From the NCBI GenBank assembly GCA_907165135.1, contig OU015569.1:11036501-11100500 (forward strand): 64,000 nucleotides of DNA. The letters run 5' to 3'. The notes beneath the pieces were generated by a model. That model searched no databases. It was given only the letters and a program-made list of their open reading frames with translations, and was not told where the DNA came from. The position numbers and the translations under genes are program-made. The DNA comes from Oikopleura dioica. Lineage: Eukaryota > Chordata > Appendicularia > Copelata > Oikopleuridae. Below, piece after piece: positions 1 through 12,500 of the stretch (its first letter is position 1; every line of letters begins with the position of its first letter).

Positions 1-1013
1 TCCTCTCCGCCTCGAGTTCCGCCATCGCATCTTCCAATTCTTGTTGGTGCTTGTCGCAGAGCTCGTCTAAACCACGCTCCAGCTGGGCGGAATGCTCCTG
101 CTCATTTTCCAACTTTTTGAGCAAAGTTTCGAGCGTCTCTTCAAGCTCGACGATTTCCGACTCTGCCGTCTTCAGCCGGGAAAGGTAGCGCTCATCCTTC
201 TTGTTTTGCGCTTGTTTTTCCTCGACCAACAACATGGAGAACTTCTTGAGCTTCTCGATCTCTTCCGAAGAGTCTTTCTTCAATTTCTCGTAGTTCCTCG
301 AAATCCCGTCGTATCGAGTTTTTTCTTCTTCCAGAAGAAGCTTCATTTTTTGCCGGTCAGCCTCTAACAATCATTTTTTTTGTCAAAAAAGCAAATTTTC
401 TATTTTACCTAAAAGATTTACAAACTCATCAGATTTGTCCATGTATTCTTGATGTTTTCGTTTTTCTTTTCCGAACTCTTCCATCAGCTAAAAATTCGTA
501 TGAACATCTTTTTTGCCTGAAGAAAAACGGAGTCTCACTTGGTGATGTTTTTGCTCGGTGGAGCACATTTCCCTCTTCAATTTTCGCATCGACTCCTTTT
601 GGTGCTCAATGATGCTCTTGAGTTGACCAACTGTGTTCCCCGTTTTTTCGTCATCTGAACCAGTTTTACCTTCAACAATCTTTTTCTAGCATTCCGAAGC
701 AGCGTCAGTGGGAGGGCGATGATTTAGCTTACCTGATGCGTTGATAAATTCATCCCTTTTTAAAGCTTCGCGTGCTGTATTCACTTGGCGCAGCTGTTGC
801 TTCAGAATTGTTATTGCTTGGTCCCTTAATAAAATCGACTTGGACAGTGTTCTTCTCAAGAAAAACTCAAGAATAAAACAAGGATGAGTACCTAGCTTGT
901 AGTTCTCCTTCGAAGACGGAGCATAGTCTTAAAAGCTCATCGTGTGTAAGTTTTCTCTGTTTCCCCTTTTGCTTCTTTTCTGACTTGACTGGATCAACAC
1001 TTGACTCGGACAT
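1..1013 (-). CDS. CortBP2/FILIP-family coiled-coil protein, N-terminal part (gene runs off the left edge)
   Basis: Five exons read on the minus strand: 892-1013, 733-851, about 539-669 (an acceptor at 654 is also in frame), 409-487 and <1-363. All introns are GT-AG and 40-70 nt long. The start ATG (1011-1013) gives MSESSVDPVK, then a basic stretch and LTHDELLRLCSVFEGELQ. Later come HQEYMDKSDEFVNLL and FSMLLVEEKQ, followed by a long Glu/Lys-rich coiled coil. This order (an LL..LEGEL-like start, KHKEYMEKSDEF-like block, F.L.VVDE-like block, coiled coil) is that of the CortBP2 N-terminal domain shared by FILIP1, FILIP1L, CTTNBP2 and CTTNBP2NL. Those proteins act on the actin cytoskeleton through filamin or cortactin. 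About 240 residues are visible, so the exact paralogue cannot be decided. It is divergent from the secreted-protein gene that starts at 1640. Confidence 0.75.
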
Positions 1014-1639
1014 TTCTTCCCCCCTAAATTTTCCAAGTTTCTTCGCTCTTCTCTGTGATTTTTATGAGTTAATTAGCTGCTGGAATTATCAATTCAATTT
1101 TTCATTTGTGAATTTTTTTTTTGGGAATGTGAAATTTTGAATTTTTGTCAAGAGCTGCGCCCGTGTCAGCTGCGCGCTGCAGGTAGTTTCTGCCATTTTG
1201 CCATAAGAGAAGAGTTACTCATCCTGCGCTACCTCCCCCACCTCAACCAAGGAGCTCGCGCTCTGTTCAGAGTTCAGCCCTTTTTTCAACTAATCTGCAT
1301 TTTGAATTGAATAGAAATGTTACTTACTAATTGAATAATGATCGAAGGATACTTTTAAGCAGGTAAAATAAGGGGGTGACTCTGTTAACTAATGTTGAAG
1401 TTACAACCCGAAAATTGGGTTCAAATTGTCTGACCCCAATATTAATGAAATGATTTTTTCTTTGTTGATGAAGCTCGAATAATTTTTGTTAAAAACGCTG
1501 TTGAATTACGTCCAAATATTTTCGTTCATCGCAAGCAAACATTGACGGGGATGCGGTTTCACCGACGCTAGAGTTGCGCCACGGTGTAATAAAAAGGTTT
1601 CGCCTCGGTCAACAATTCTCAAAAGAGAATTTCAAGCTG
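1014..1639. promoter_or_regulatory. Intergenic region between divergent genes
   Basis: The space between two start codons on opposite strands (1013 minus, 1640 plus), so both promoters should lie here. It is AT-rich. At about 1368-1380 it carries an AATAAGGGGGTGAC string resembling one terminus of the AGTGACACCCTTATT element family seen elsewhere in the window. No open exon was recognised. Confidence 0.4.
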
Positions 1640-3403
1640 ATGAAGTTTGCAAAAGCCCTTCTTTTCAATCTCGCCGCAGCAAGGCAATGGGACTTTTTCT
1701 TCCTTGAGCCAGCTCCGGAACCCAATTCGTACCCCGAACCAGCGCCGGAGCCGAAACCTGAGCCTGTTAGAAATTTAGGAATTGCGATAGAAATGAACTT
1801 ATATTTCTATTTTGCAAGGGTCTTACAGAAGAAACTCCATCATCGAGCAATGTTTGACGTCCATAACTGGTTAGGTGGTAACTTATAAAGATTGTATGAT
1901 TTATGTGTAATTATTAGTGTGTCTAATTATCAAATGATAATGTTATTAATAATGTTATTAGTAGGTGTAACGGTCTAAAAATCAGCTTATCCTTATCTCT
2001 TTCTAAGGCTTTCGTTTTTTCTTTATTATGAATCGCAAATCATTTTGATCACTGGAACCTAACTTTTTGATAAAGATGAGCTGATTTTTAGACTGTTACA
2101 CCTAATTATGAGTCAATGAATTACTAGTAGAACTTCAATTCTAGATTCTCTTAAAAATCCATATCGAGCTTAATTTTCGAGTAGTTATGGTTTCCCAAAT
2201 AATCCGGGCCAAATTTCACTTTTCTCATCATTTACCGGATAAAAATTCAGATTTTATGACGTCTGACCCTCGTAAGGTGGTTACTTTTTGTTGAAGATTG
2301 TTTGATTTATGTGTAGTTATTCATAGACTATCTTATTATCATTCCCAGAGGATTAAGAACTTGGATATTGCACTTGCTATTAGTTGATCTTCAATTCTTG
2401 AATTTCTTTAAAAATCGATATTGAGCTTGATTTTTGTATAGTTATGGTTTCCCGAATTTCACTTTTCTCATCATTCGTTTTTTGTGATTTTTAATAGAAA
2501 ATCAAGTTTTACTAAAGATAACTGAACAATTATTAATCTGGTTCGTGGAGGCATAATTTAGCCGAGAAAATATTCATTTTTGCTAATTTCTAGCAAATTT
2601 TCTATCTCAAAAATAGGTCGAGGAAAGTTTGCGAGCCGGATACCTGCGGCGCTAGAATACAGGAAGAGCTTGTAAAACTTGTTCTTTCCCACTCTGAGGA
2701 ATGAGGGTGGCTCCACCGCGGCACCGCGCGCAACTTACTTCTCACGCTGGGACTCAGTGATTCCACCAACTGACGGAGACCCAGGGGAATTGAACGATAG
2801 TTAAAAAAGCTCTTAAAAAAGCTGGCCACCATTCGACTGCAAGGTCAAGAGCGACTTTCCCGTGCCGGACAATCAAGGACGTTTTCACTGCAAACAACGG
2901 GAATTCAAGGAATTCGGACTCAAGGCGGCCGGTTTACAAAGATCCAAGGTCTAGTTCTTTCTTCTGTGGGAAAAGTATCGTTTTTTAAAGCTTTTTTAAA
3001 TCATTGTCTAGGAGTAAGGAACGTTGATTTCTAGCGCAAGGCGTTTGGGTATGTGACCGAGTGCGAGCTCAGTTGTCCGCCGTCGATGGTGCCTGCTGCA
3101 GGGACTTTGAAATACAGTTGCTACGAGTACAACAACCAGGAGCGCTGGAGTGTACCCCTCGGCGGCTGTACTTTTCCCAAACTTCCTCCGAGTTTGGAGG
3201 GAACCAATTTCGGCCTGGTCTCGAAGGACTACACCGAAATTCTACCAGAAGATTGCAGCCGAAAATGTAGAAGAAAAATGAAAAAGACTGGCGAACGAAG
3301 ATACAAAAAGGTTCACTTTACTATTCTATATCTGATATTTAATGCATATTCTTAGAGTAACAAGCGTGCTCGGCGTCATTTGAAAATGCGAAGAAAACTG
3401 TAA
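1640..3403 (+). CDS. Secreted Cys-containing protein with a basic C-terminal tail
   Basis: Five exons, all phase 0: 1640-1765, 2594-2698, 2844-2948, 3035-3310 and 3356-3403, giving 219 residues. The start MKFAKALLFNLAAARQ is a short signal-peptide-like segment. It is followed by a Pro/Glu repeat (PEPAPEPKPEP). Exons 2-4 carry scattered cysteines (KVCEPDTCG, TECELSCPP, YSCYEYNN, EDCSRKCRRK), as in small extracellular domains. The last exon adds a strongly basic tail (NKRARRHLKMRRKL), a possible heparin- or matrix-binding end. Intron 2 (2699-2843) must be GA-AG; no GT donor keeps the frame. Intron 1 (828 nt) holds a hairpin element and a duplicated segment. The 3' end faces the IFT172 3' end, 171 bp away. 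The family is not recognised; a sushi-like fold is only a guess. Confidence 0.55.
1965..2106. mobile_element. Short hairpin (MITE-like) element in intron 1
   Basis: The left end (AGGTGTAACGGTCTAAAAAT and onward) is matched in inverted orientation by the right end (GCTGATTTTTAGACTGTTAC and onward). The arms are about 30 bp with few mismatches and enclose about 80 bp of unique sequence. It has no coding capacity. It sits inside one copy of a local duplication and is missing from the other copy, which supports insertion. The target duplication is not clear. Confidence 0.7.
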
Positions 3404-3574
3404 AGAACTGACTGTAACTTGAAGAACTGAAAAATGCTACGAGCATTTCACAATTTCTTGAAATATAGAACAAATATTCAAGTGTATTACAAAGGATAGA
3501 ATATGTAAAAGTAAAAAAATAGAAAATGTTTCTGTGTGTCGAATTTCGAAAAAAAGAGAATTACAGGAAGAAAA

Positions 3575-6500
3575 TTATCTTGGGTCAACGGCCTTGCCGG
3601 CCCAGCTGTTGATGAAGGCGATGGTCTCGGTCAGCTCGGCAGTTCCGTTTCGAGCAAGGGAGGAGAGGAGTCGGTAATCGGCCTTGTTGGCGGCGCGTCC
3701 TTTTCGGAACTCGACGCAATCATCTGCCTGGACAGGGTAGCCTGTTTTCCGTGTGAACAAAGTATCTCATCAAATTTGGTGTTTACGAATTGTAATTTTT
3801 GGCACACGTTCCTGTAATGACACACGCTCGCCCAGTGTGACCAACGTCGCCTTCGAATCGGCCGCGGCGGTCTCTTGGCAGTCCCGTGGCGGCCGTTTGT
3901 TGATCAATTGACATGCTCAACACCCAGTTCCGGATCTCGTCAACCTCGACTTTGGACATGCAAACTTTAGCTGGCAATCGGAACTCGAGTGGGATTTCTG
4001 TGTCTTCGAAGCCTTCTGGGTCCAAGTTGTGGTCGTCCGATTCGATTGCTTCGACGATATCAAGGAATCTTTTGTTTGGCTTTCAAAATCGATTCCTACA
4101 CGCTTAAATTTGATAAAGGAAAGAGCACAATAACCGTTGAAGATGAACTAAAGTTTTCGTAAATTTTAAAGCCAATTTGCCTATTCATGAACATTAGCGC
4201 CATATCAACCCTCTTTGCATCTCTGCAGTCAACACCAGCATCGAAGAATGCTCGATCAGCAGCAATGGTGTTGATGTATCGGAGCAGAGTGGTGGAAATC
4301 TTGGCAGTAAGGGATTCCGCACCATTGAGCGTCTTCAGCGCGGCGCGCAACCCAATGTAGTGAGCAATCGTGGCGAAGTTTTCAAACTCGCCCATTGCCG
4401 GGCTGCCCGCTTGTTGCAGCTCCTCGGAGACTTTGGAGAGCACTTTTCGAAGATCCGCCCAGCGCTGGTACTCTTTCGCAGGGTTGTTGTCAGGAGGCGC
4501 TTCAAAGGCTTCTTTCGCCAGGAACCGGTAGATTTTGAGCACATTCTCCTTTATTGGCGTGCCATACTTGGCGAAAACAGCGATCGCTTTTCCATTCCGT
4601 CCCTTTTTGATCATTTCTGCGGCATAAACCGCGACGTATTTGTGGTACAACTGGACAGAGTGCGTCTTTGCTTTTTCAAGACACTTGTCCCACTGGCCTC
4701 GCTCCTTGTACATTTCCAAGGCGGATTGAAGATCGCTTCCGGCGAGTTCGTCTGCATTGCCCTTTTCTTTCAAAAACTTGCGGTGTTTTTCTTCGACGTG
4801 GGGCAGCAGCGCGGGCTCCATTTCCTTCGCCACCTTTTTCGCCTTGTTCCACTCGTTGCCCTCCATCAAGCATTTGATAGCAGATTTACTGTCGTTGATC
4901 GAGAGCAAAATCTTGGCCGCACTAGTGTAACGGCCGATTTCTTGCAATTTTGAAGCAACGTGGCTGCTGATTTTGGCGGTCTTGTCCGGCAAGAACTTTT
5001 CAGAAAGCTTCATTGCTCGAGTCCAGTACTTTTCTAGGGCGGACTTGTCTGTGCTCATGTCGGGCTGGATCTTGAGGTAAGTACTGATCGCTTGGACGTA
5101 CTCTTGCTCCTTTTCCCAACCAGTGGCGGATTCGACAATCGATCTCAAATCACTGGGAGCATGGTCAGGCACGGATGGAACTCGGGGTGGCAGTGCTTCC
5201 ATCGGACGCCCTCCTTGGTCGCGATACTCTTGCTGAAGTTCGCCAAGAAGCTGCGAGTTTGCACAGTATTCAGAAGCAACCCGGATCGCATCTCGAATGT
5301 TTCCAGATTGTCGGTAGAGATCAACAGCAATCTCCGGCTTCTCCGCGCGAAGAAGGAAAGCCTCGGCAGTTTGGTAATCCTCCTTGGCAAACGCTTGGGA
5401 GGCTTGGCCGATGAGAATGTCCTGGAGGGAGTTTTTATCGCCAGAGTCGTTAGCCACGCGCTCAGCGGAATCCCAGTCCTTGTTATGGACGTACATTAGT
5501 ACAGCTTCACGATGCTTTTTCGCCTTGACAAAATGGACCTCTGCGGTGGCGAAATCGCCCTCGTCTTCGTGGTGCATCGCCACTTTCTCGTGTACGTCGA
5601 AGGTTTTCTGAGGATTACCACACGAGCGAGCAAGTTCAAAGGCAAAGTCAAACGCACCGTTCGTCGCAGCAATGTCGATCACGTCGTCCATGCGGCGCAA
5701 CCTATTGAGCAGTTTTACTGCTGACTCGCCGCCCAGGGACTTGGCCCATAAAAACGCGAGTTGTTTTTCGGCAATGTCGCCAGCGTGCGTGCGCGCGATG
5801 CGGTACGCGTCCTCCCACATATTCGCGCCGCGATACATATTGATTGTTGACTTCCAGTCGCTGCCCTTGATGAAGTACTTTTCCGCCTGCGAGTAGGCGT
5901 TGTCCTCGGCGAGTGCTTTGCCAACAGCAGCATACGACTTGTCAACGAGATCTGGGTGATATTGCTCCACCAGACGGATCATGTCGTCCCATTTCTTCAG
6001 CCGCTTGTACATCGAAATCGCCGAGTCCTCCTTCTCGCACAGGAGCAACAACTCCTCCGCGACATCGTACTTGCCCTGGTCGGCCATCTCGTCCGCCTTC
6101 CCAGTAAATAGACGATCCACCTCAGTATTCGTCATGCTCTGCGAAGCCATAATGAACGCTTCACGCCACCTGCCAGAATCGAGTAACAGAGTCACCGCGT
6201 TCCTTTCGTCTCCAGATTTGATCATCAACTCAGCCGCCTTGTCTACTTCTTGCGTTTTGCTGAAGTGCGCGGCGATGACCTTGAAGTACTTGGCATACGA
6301 AGGATCGTCGGCTACTTCTTCGAGAATGTGCTGTGCTTTGGTCCATTGACGCGCGTTGATTGCTGCTTCGATCGCCCTAAAAAAAAAGTTTCTTTGTTGA
6401 TTTCTGGAGAATTTCTTACTTGTGAGATTCTCCAGCTTCAATGAAGTGGTTGATCGCGGCGTCGTACTGCTTCAACGAGCAGAGATGATCGCCCCAAGCG

Positions 6501-9500
6501 TTCTCGAGCTTCGTTACGTCCTGGGGATTGTGTGCCCGCGCGAGTTCGACAGCACGACGATAAGCGTGCCCACGTCGGAAGCACTCCATGGCGCGGTCCG
6601 CCTGGCCCACCGCTTCAAACATTTCGCCGGCTACTTCAAACATTTCATTCTTCACCAGTCCGGTGGCGACTTGATTGAACAAACTCGCATCCGACAGCAG
6701 GTTCTAACAATAAGATTGATTCAAGTGCCAGTGAAAGTATTAAATCTAATTGAAACTCGCTAGGGGGTCAATTAACAATAAAACAAAACCCAATCTGAAA
6801 CTCTCAGATTAAAAACTCAGTAACTTAGAATCTCAGAAATGTCTGTATTCACTCAAATGAAAATTCAAACTTTAAAACGCTAGAAAATGACTAATTTATG
6901 AGTAAAAATCTCGAAACCCAAATTACTGCCGGCTCAGAACAGGGGACAATTAGGGCGCGATTCAGCAGTTGAATCTGACGGATCATCTCGGGCAATTTCG
7001 ACAAAGTCGAATCGAGATTTGCCCAATTATCTTGTCAGACAAGTCAAACCACGACCTTTATAAGCAGCTTCCTATTTATATAAAAAACGACGAGGATAAT
7101 AGAATGCTGCAATTTCAGAATTCAAGGGCTACTAAAGCTATTGATCTAGTTAATCCCATGTTCGATCGTGCCCGCCAACCCGCTATCATTCATCCAGCGC
7201 ATTATCAGCATTCAATTTAAGCTGGTCAGGGACATCCATTAATCATGCCACCTGTTTTTTGCTCAGAATTCAATATTCATACGAACTATCTTCAAGTGAC
7301 TCTTCTGAAAAATATTGAAAAATGAAAATATCGACAAAAAATATGTTAAAAAATTCTCCACTGGGTCTTTAATTCTAACTTTAACTATTTAACTTTAACA
7401 ATATTATATTTTAACTCTGTTTTAGTGATAAATTCAAAAAAGAAGACGGCCTTTGCCAAAACTACTTTCGAATAAAACTGTAACAAGATCGATGAAAGCT
7501 TATGGAATTCAGCCTCGGAGGAAAATTTCAGCATGTGTAGAAAATCAGTCTATGGCTAGACTAAAGACCTGTCTCCAAGCTTTAGAGAGTGAGTGTTGCG
7601 CGCGAGGGCAAAAAACGCGGCGCTCAAACGCGCTCTCTCGCTACTTTTTTTCTTCTCTCTCTGCGAGCTGGGTGTGTATGCTTGGACCCAAGATGAAACA
7701 GTGAAACCCAACGCGGCCTCTTTAATGAGTCCACCCGCGCTAGAATGAGATAACAGAACCTGCTGAAGAACGCGCGAAACTAAATAAGAGACAAGAAAAC
7801 AAGGAAGAAAAAAAAGAGGATCGAAAAAGGATGCAACCACCAGAGTTGGAAAACAAGCGCTGCGCAGCGTGTGGCGAGCGTTTGACAAGAGAAGATAGCG
7901 TTCTCCAGTGCAATGGCGAGTTCTTCCACTCAGAGTGTTTTGTCTGCGCCCAGTGCTTTCAGGAAATTGTCAATCTCACAAACTCATTATCCAGCGATTA
8001 CAGATCAACCCAACTTCAAGTTACTCAATTTTACTTGCGTTGAAACTGAAGTCAACTTTTTACTCAAAATTTGAAATTTTCAAAGGTAGATTCAAAACAA
8101 CTTGAGAACTTAGTAGTGATTCCTGATCTCACTTTTTATCGAAAGCTACTATATTTGTCCGCCTCTGGAATGCAGAGGGAGTTTATCCGGAAACAACTCG
8201 CTCTTGTGACAAAGTAAATAGTCCTTTCCAGATAATGAATTTTATGAAAACCACGGAAAACGCTACTGCCCACACGATTTCGAAGTGTTGTATGCTCCCC
8301 AATGCCACACATGCGACGAGTTCATCAAGGGCGAATTCGTCGAGGTAAGCATTTTTATAAACACATAATCATGCGTAAAAAACAATCATTTCTAAGTTGA
8401 TGATCTCACCAACGCTTTTAATTTCCTTGTCAAGTTTGACAAGAGCTTAACACTCTATAAAACTTCAATAAAATTCCTGAGTATTTATCACTGTATGTAG
8501 CAAAATTTCCTTTTAGGCGATGAATCATCACTGGCACAAGGAATGTTTCAATTGTAACAGGTGCCAAAAATCGGCGACGGAGGTATTGACATTAACGACT
8601 ATCTGACCTTTTACTTTCTGATGAGCCGACGCCAGCTAGGTTCATCCGTAGATGCAAATCATGCTCAATCAAAATCTTGAAAAGGATGTGATTGCGGAAA
8701 CCAGCTGACTTCTGGCCAAAAATTTTTTCTACACATGATTTCTAGTGGAAAAAGCATAAATACAGTTTACAAGATGTATTCTCTTCGATACTATTTTTTC
8801 GTTTCAGTCGTTTGTGCCATTTCGAGATAACAGCCTGAATGGAGAGGGATTCAAAATAATCTGCGGCGAGTGTCATCAAGAGATTCTCAAACTCCGCGGC
8901 GATCGAGACATCTGCCAGGCATGTTGGCAGCCGATCGAGGCCGTCGAGGAGAATATGAAGCTCAGGTACAAGGTAACACTCGAACAACAAAAGCAAACAG
9001 TTAAATTAACGATTTTTTCTTATGCCAGGGTGACCCGTATCACTCGTATCACTTCAACTGCGCGCATTGTCAGCGGGAGCTCACCTCCAATGCCAAGGAA
9101 AGGGACTAGCACTGATAACTGATAACAGTGCAAATATTGATTCAGAATCAGTACTAGTCCCTTACTTACAGGAACACAGAGGGAAGCTCATGTGCCGCAA
9201 GTGCTACGATGAGACGGAGACTGAGATTTGCGCCGCCTGCCACCGCCCTATTGATGGACGCATACTCAAAGCAATGGGAAAGGTATTTTTTCGGAAAAGC
9301 TCCCCTTTGTCAATAATCAAGCACCGCTAAGTTGTATTCACTGGAACAGACACTGTTCCACCTTGAAACTAAAACCCAAGCACTTTTACTCAGAAGGCAA
9401 ATTTGAGCTGGATAGCTTCGGAAAGCAAAATTTACAGTCATTTAGGCCTGGCATCACCACCATTTCGTCTGCTCAACATGCGAAAAACCCTTTGCCAAAA

Positions 9501-12500
9501 ACTCGTTTTTCGCTGGCAACGATGGTCGCCCATATTGCGAGGTAGAAAATTACTCACTTTTCCCGCCCATTTAACGATTATTTCTTTACAATAGTACCAT
9601 TTTAACAAACTTTATGGGTCGACGTGCGCGTTCTGCGATCGTGTGATAAAGACACAGGTAAAATGCTATTCTAACTTTAGCAGTTCTTTGATGCGACAAT
9701 TCAGGTGGTGAGTACGTTCGAGAAAAAATGGTGCGAGCCGTGTTACAGGTGCTACTGTTGTAACAGGACGCTAAAGTCGAAAGAAAAGGTGGTAGAATTC
9801 GATATGAGACCCTGTTGCAAGTCCTGTTTTGATAAGGTGAGCCTCTTAGACCAATTAATTCTTAACGATTCTAACGAATTCTAAATTCTAGTTCCCTTAT
9901 GAATTAAAGAAGAGAATGAAGAAGGCACAAGACGTTTACAATAAAGATTGCCAGACACAGCTCAAGAACGAAAAAAGGCAAAGAAAGAAAAGCCACTGGA
10001 AAAACACTGATTCACCTGCTTGAACCGCAAATGACCTCACACAAAACTCGACCACGCATTGACTTCAAAGCTTAATTCTGTTACAACCAATTTCAAATCC
10101 CATTTTCGTCCCCAGTCGTCCGCCCGACGCGTGCCCCTTGCTCAAGTTCAAGAATAATAAAAAAATAAAACCTCAAAAAATAACGATAAAACACGAAAAA
10201 AGACCGCTCAGCTAATTAAATAAAACTGCGCATGAATGAAAGATTGAGCAAAAGAAGCAAGTTTCAAGAAGTTTAAAAAAATGAATGAGTCGTTAGTTGG
10301 ATTAAAAGATTCTAGCGAATAGGGTTATGAATGAGACTCACCGGATTACGGAGCATTATCTTGGCAGCCTTGGCAGGCAGCCCCGCATTCAAATACAAAT
10401 CGATCGCTTTCTGGATATCTCCTATAAACAAGGGTCAATATAAAATGCCGCTTAAAAGTTTTAATTTTTAATGCACTCTTAATTCGCCCTAATTAAATGG
10501 ATTATAAGCGGGTGAATATCGAAGAAAAACTTTTAGAGAAATAAGTTATTTCAAATAACGCAAGGATTTCATCGTACTTTTTGCGAGATCGAATAAAGGT
10601 GTCACCGTGTAAAATTAACTGCAAAATTCTTGCGATGTATACCCGATAAATTTATCAGGTTATGAACTAAAGTGAAATCATGGAGGAAATCGGAACTGAA
10701 CATGACTAGTTATTGCCGGCAATAATAAGACCCTATCCTTCACTTTCAACAAAAGATCCAGCCAGGCCCATTTGGCGCGTATCTCTGAGCCATGTCAGGT
10801 AGCGCTGTCGAAGGTGATTGACCGTTTCGGGGTTGTATCGCGTCGCTAGTCTGATTGCATCTTCCCATAGATTCAGCTCCGTGTACCTTGAAAACGATAA
10901 TCATCAAGGGTTGCCTACTTCTATCTTACATTTCAATAGCTTCGTCATGGTGATTCTCCTCGATGAAGAACTGCTCCGCGAGTGAGTAGTTTCCATTTAG
11001 CTGTGCCATCATCGCTCTAGCTTTCATCGAATCCGATCGTGGCCGACCTGTCTCTTCTTCGTAAAAGATACTCTCCACTTGAACTCGGTGAAGATATCTG
11101 ATCTTCGCCACATCGCCAAGATATCCGAACGCTCTTAGGGCAATGTCGACATTTTCTGCTTCTAGGGCTAGTTTTGCCAAAGTCGACCACATGATCGCAC
11201 CGCCCTGGTGCCCTTCTGGAAGCGACTCCAGATATTCACAAGCTCGATTGAGATCGCCATCTTCTACTGCTGTTCCGAACTCGATCAGCTCCTCGTCAAG
11301 TTTGTAGCGATTCTGGAAGGCGCCTTCTTGAACGATAATGTCGGTCCGACTCCCACTGCGCTCAATGCCTGTTACGTCGCCTTTGATTTGGATGTTGATC
11401 ATTCGGTCGACATCGTCGATGTTGTACCAAACAGAGACTTGGTTTCTGTTCTGTGCGACGACTACGTCCGATCCAGGCACCCACTGGGAATACGTGCAGT
11501 TGCCGAGAAGCATCACTGTCTTCTGCGCGGTTATGTCGTGAATCCAGAGTCGGTAGCGGCGATCGCGGAAGAGCAGCTTCGTCGCTTTTTCGTTGAGCTC
11601 GAGCCAGTCGAAGCGGTTGTCGTGGGGAATGTGCGCGATTGTCTGTCGAGTATTCAAGTCGTTAATAACGACGGATTTCGGGTCAGCAAGATACGCCAGC
11701 ATGCGAATGTTCGATTTGCGTTCGCCAACTCTGGCGGAGATGAGATTTCTGCTCATATGCTCTGTCCTCACGCACTCCAAGATCTCCTCGGCGCCGTACT
11801 CGACGAGCGACAACTCCCCAGCGTTGAACACGACGCAGACGTTAGCATTGTCGAAGGAGTATCGTTCATTTCCAGATCCTTTCCACTCGATTTCCGAAAG
11901 ACGAGCAGTTACCAGATCACCGAGCAAGAGCGTATTCTGTGTGTGGGAGACGATGTAACGCATTTCGGCACCGAGAATTTTCACGTCCTCGATTTCGTAG
12001 CCGTAGTTCGACTTTAGTACCATGCGACGACCGGAGGAGAGATCTTTAATAATTGCTTGGGAGAGACCGACGTAGGTGATTTCGAAGCGGTTTCGGTAAA
12101 TTTGTCGTTTCAGGGAACAGTCGAAAAGTGCCACGCCGCCGAGAAGCGTGCCTGCAGCTAGCTTTGATCCATCTGGCTTCCAGGTCATTGCGGTGACTGT
12201 ATAAAGATTCTCAATGTCCTTCGGGTCGCTTTCGATCCACTGGGATTGACGACTCGACCAGGTGAACAAGTGGAAGCGGTCGAAGCTGCCTAAGACGAGT
12301 GACTGGCCACTGGGGCTAACCGCAGCACTGGTGAATTCTTTCTCGCTCTCGGGGTACTCGAATCGTTGCAGTTCTTTACCATTCTTGCCGTAAACGACAA
12401 CACGCTTGTCTGAACCGGCACAGAAATAGCCGTTTGGAGTCCAAGCAAGAGCGGTTACTGGGCATGTATGAACGGCGAGGTTTCCGTTGACTTCGCTTGT

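Noticed and set aside
4360-4953. Plus-strand ORF of 197 codons
   Set aside because: Antisense shadow of an IFT172 coding exon; it has no family signal and the minus strand is clearly the coding one.
11208-12017. Plus-strand ORF of 269 codons
   Set aside because: Antisense shadow of the IFT172 WD40 exon.
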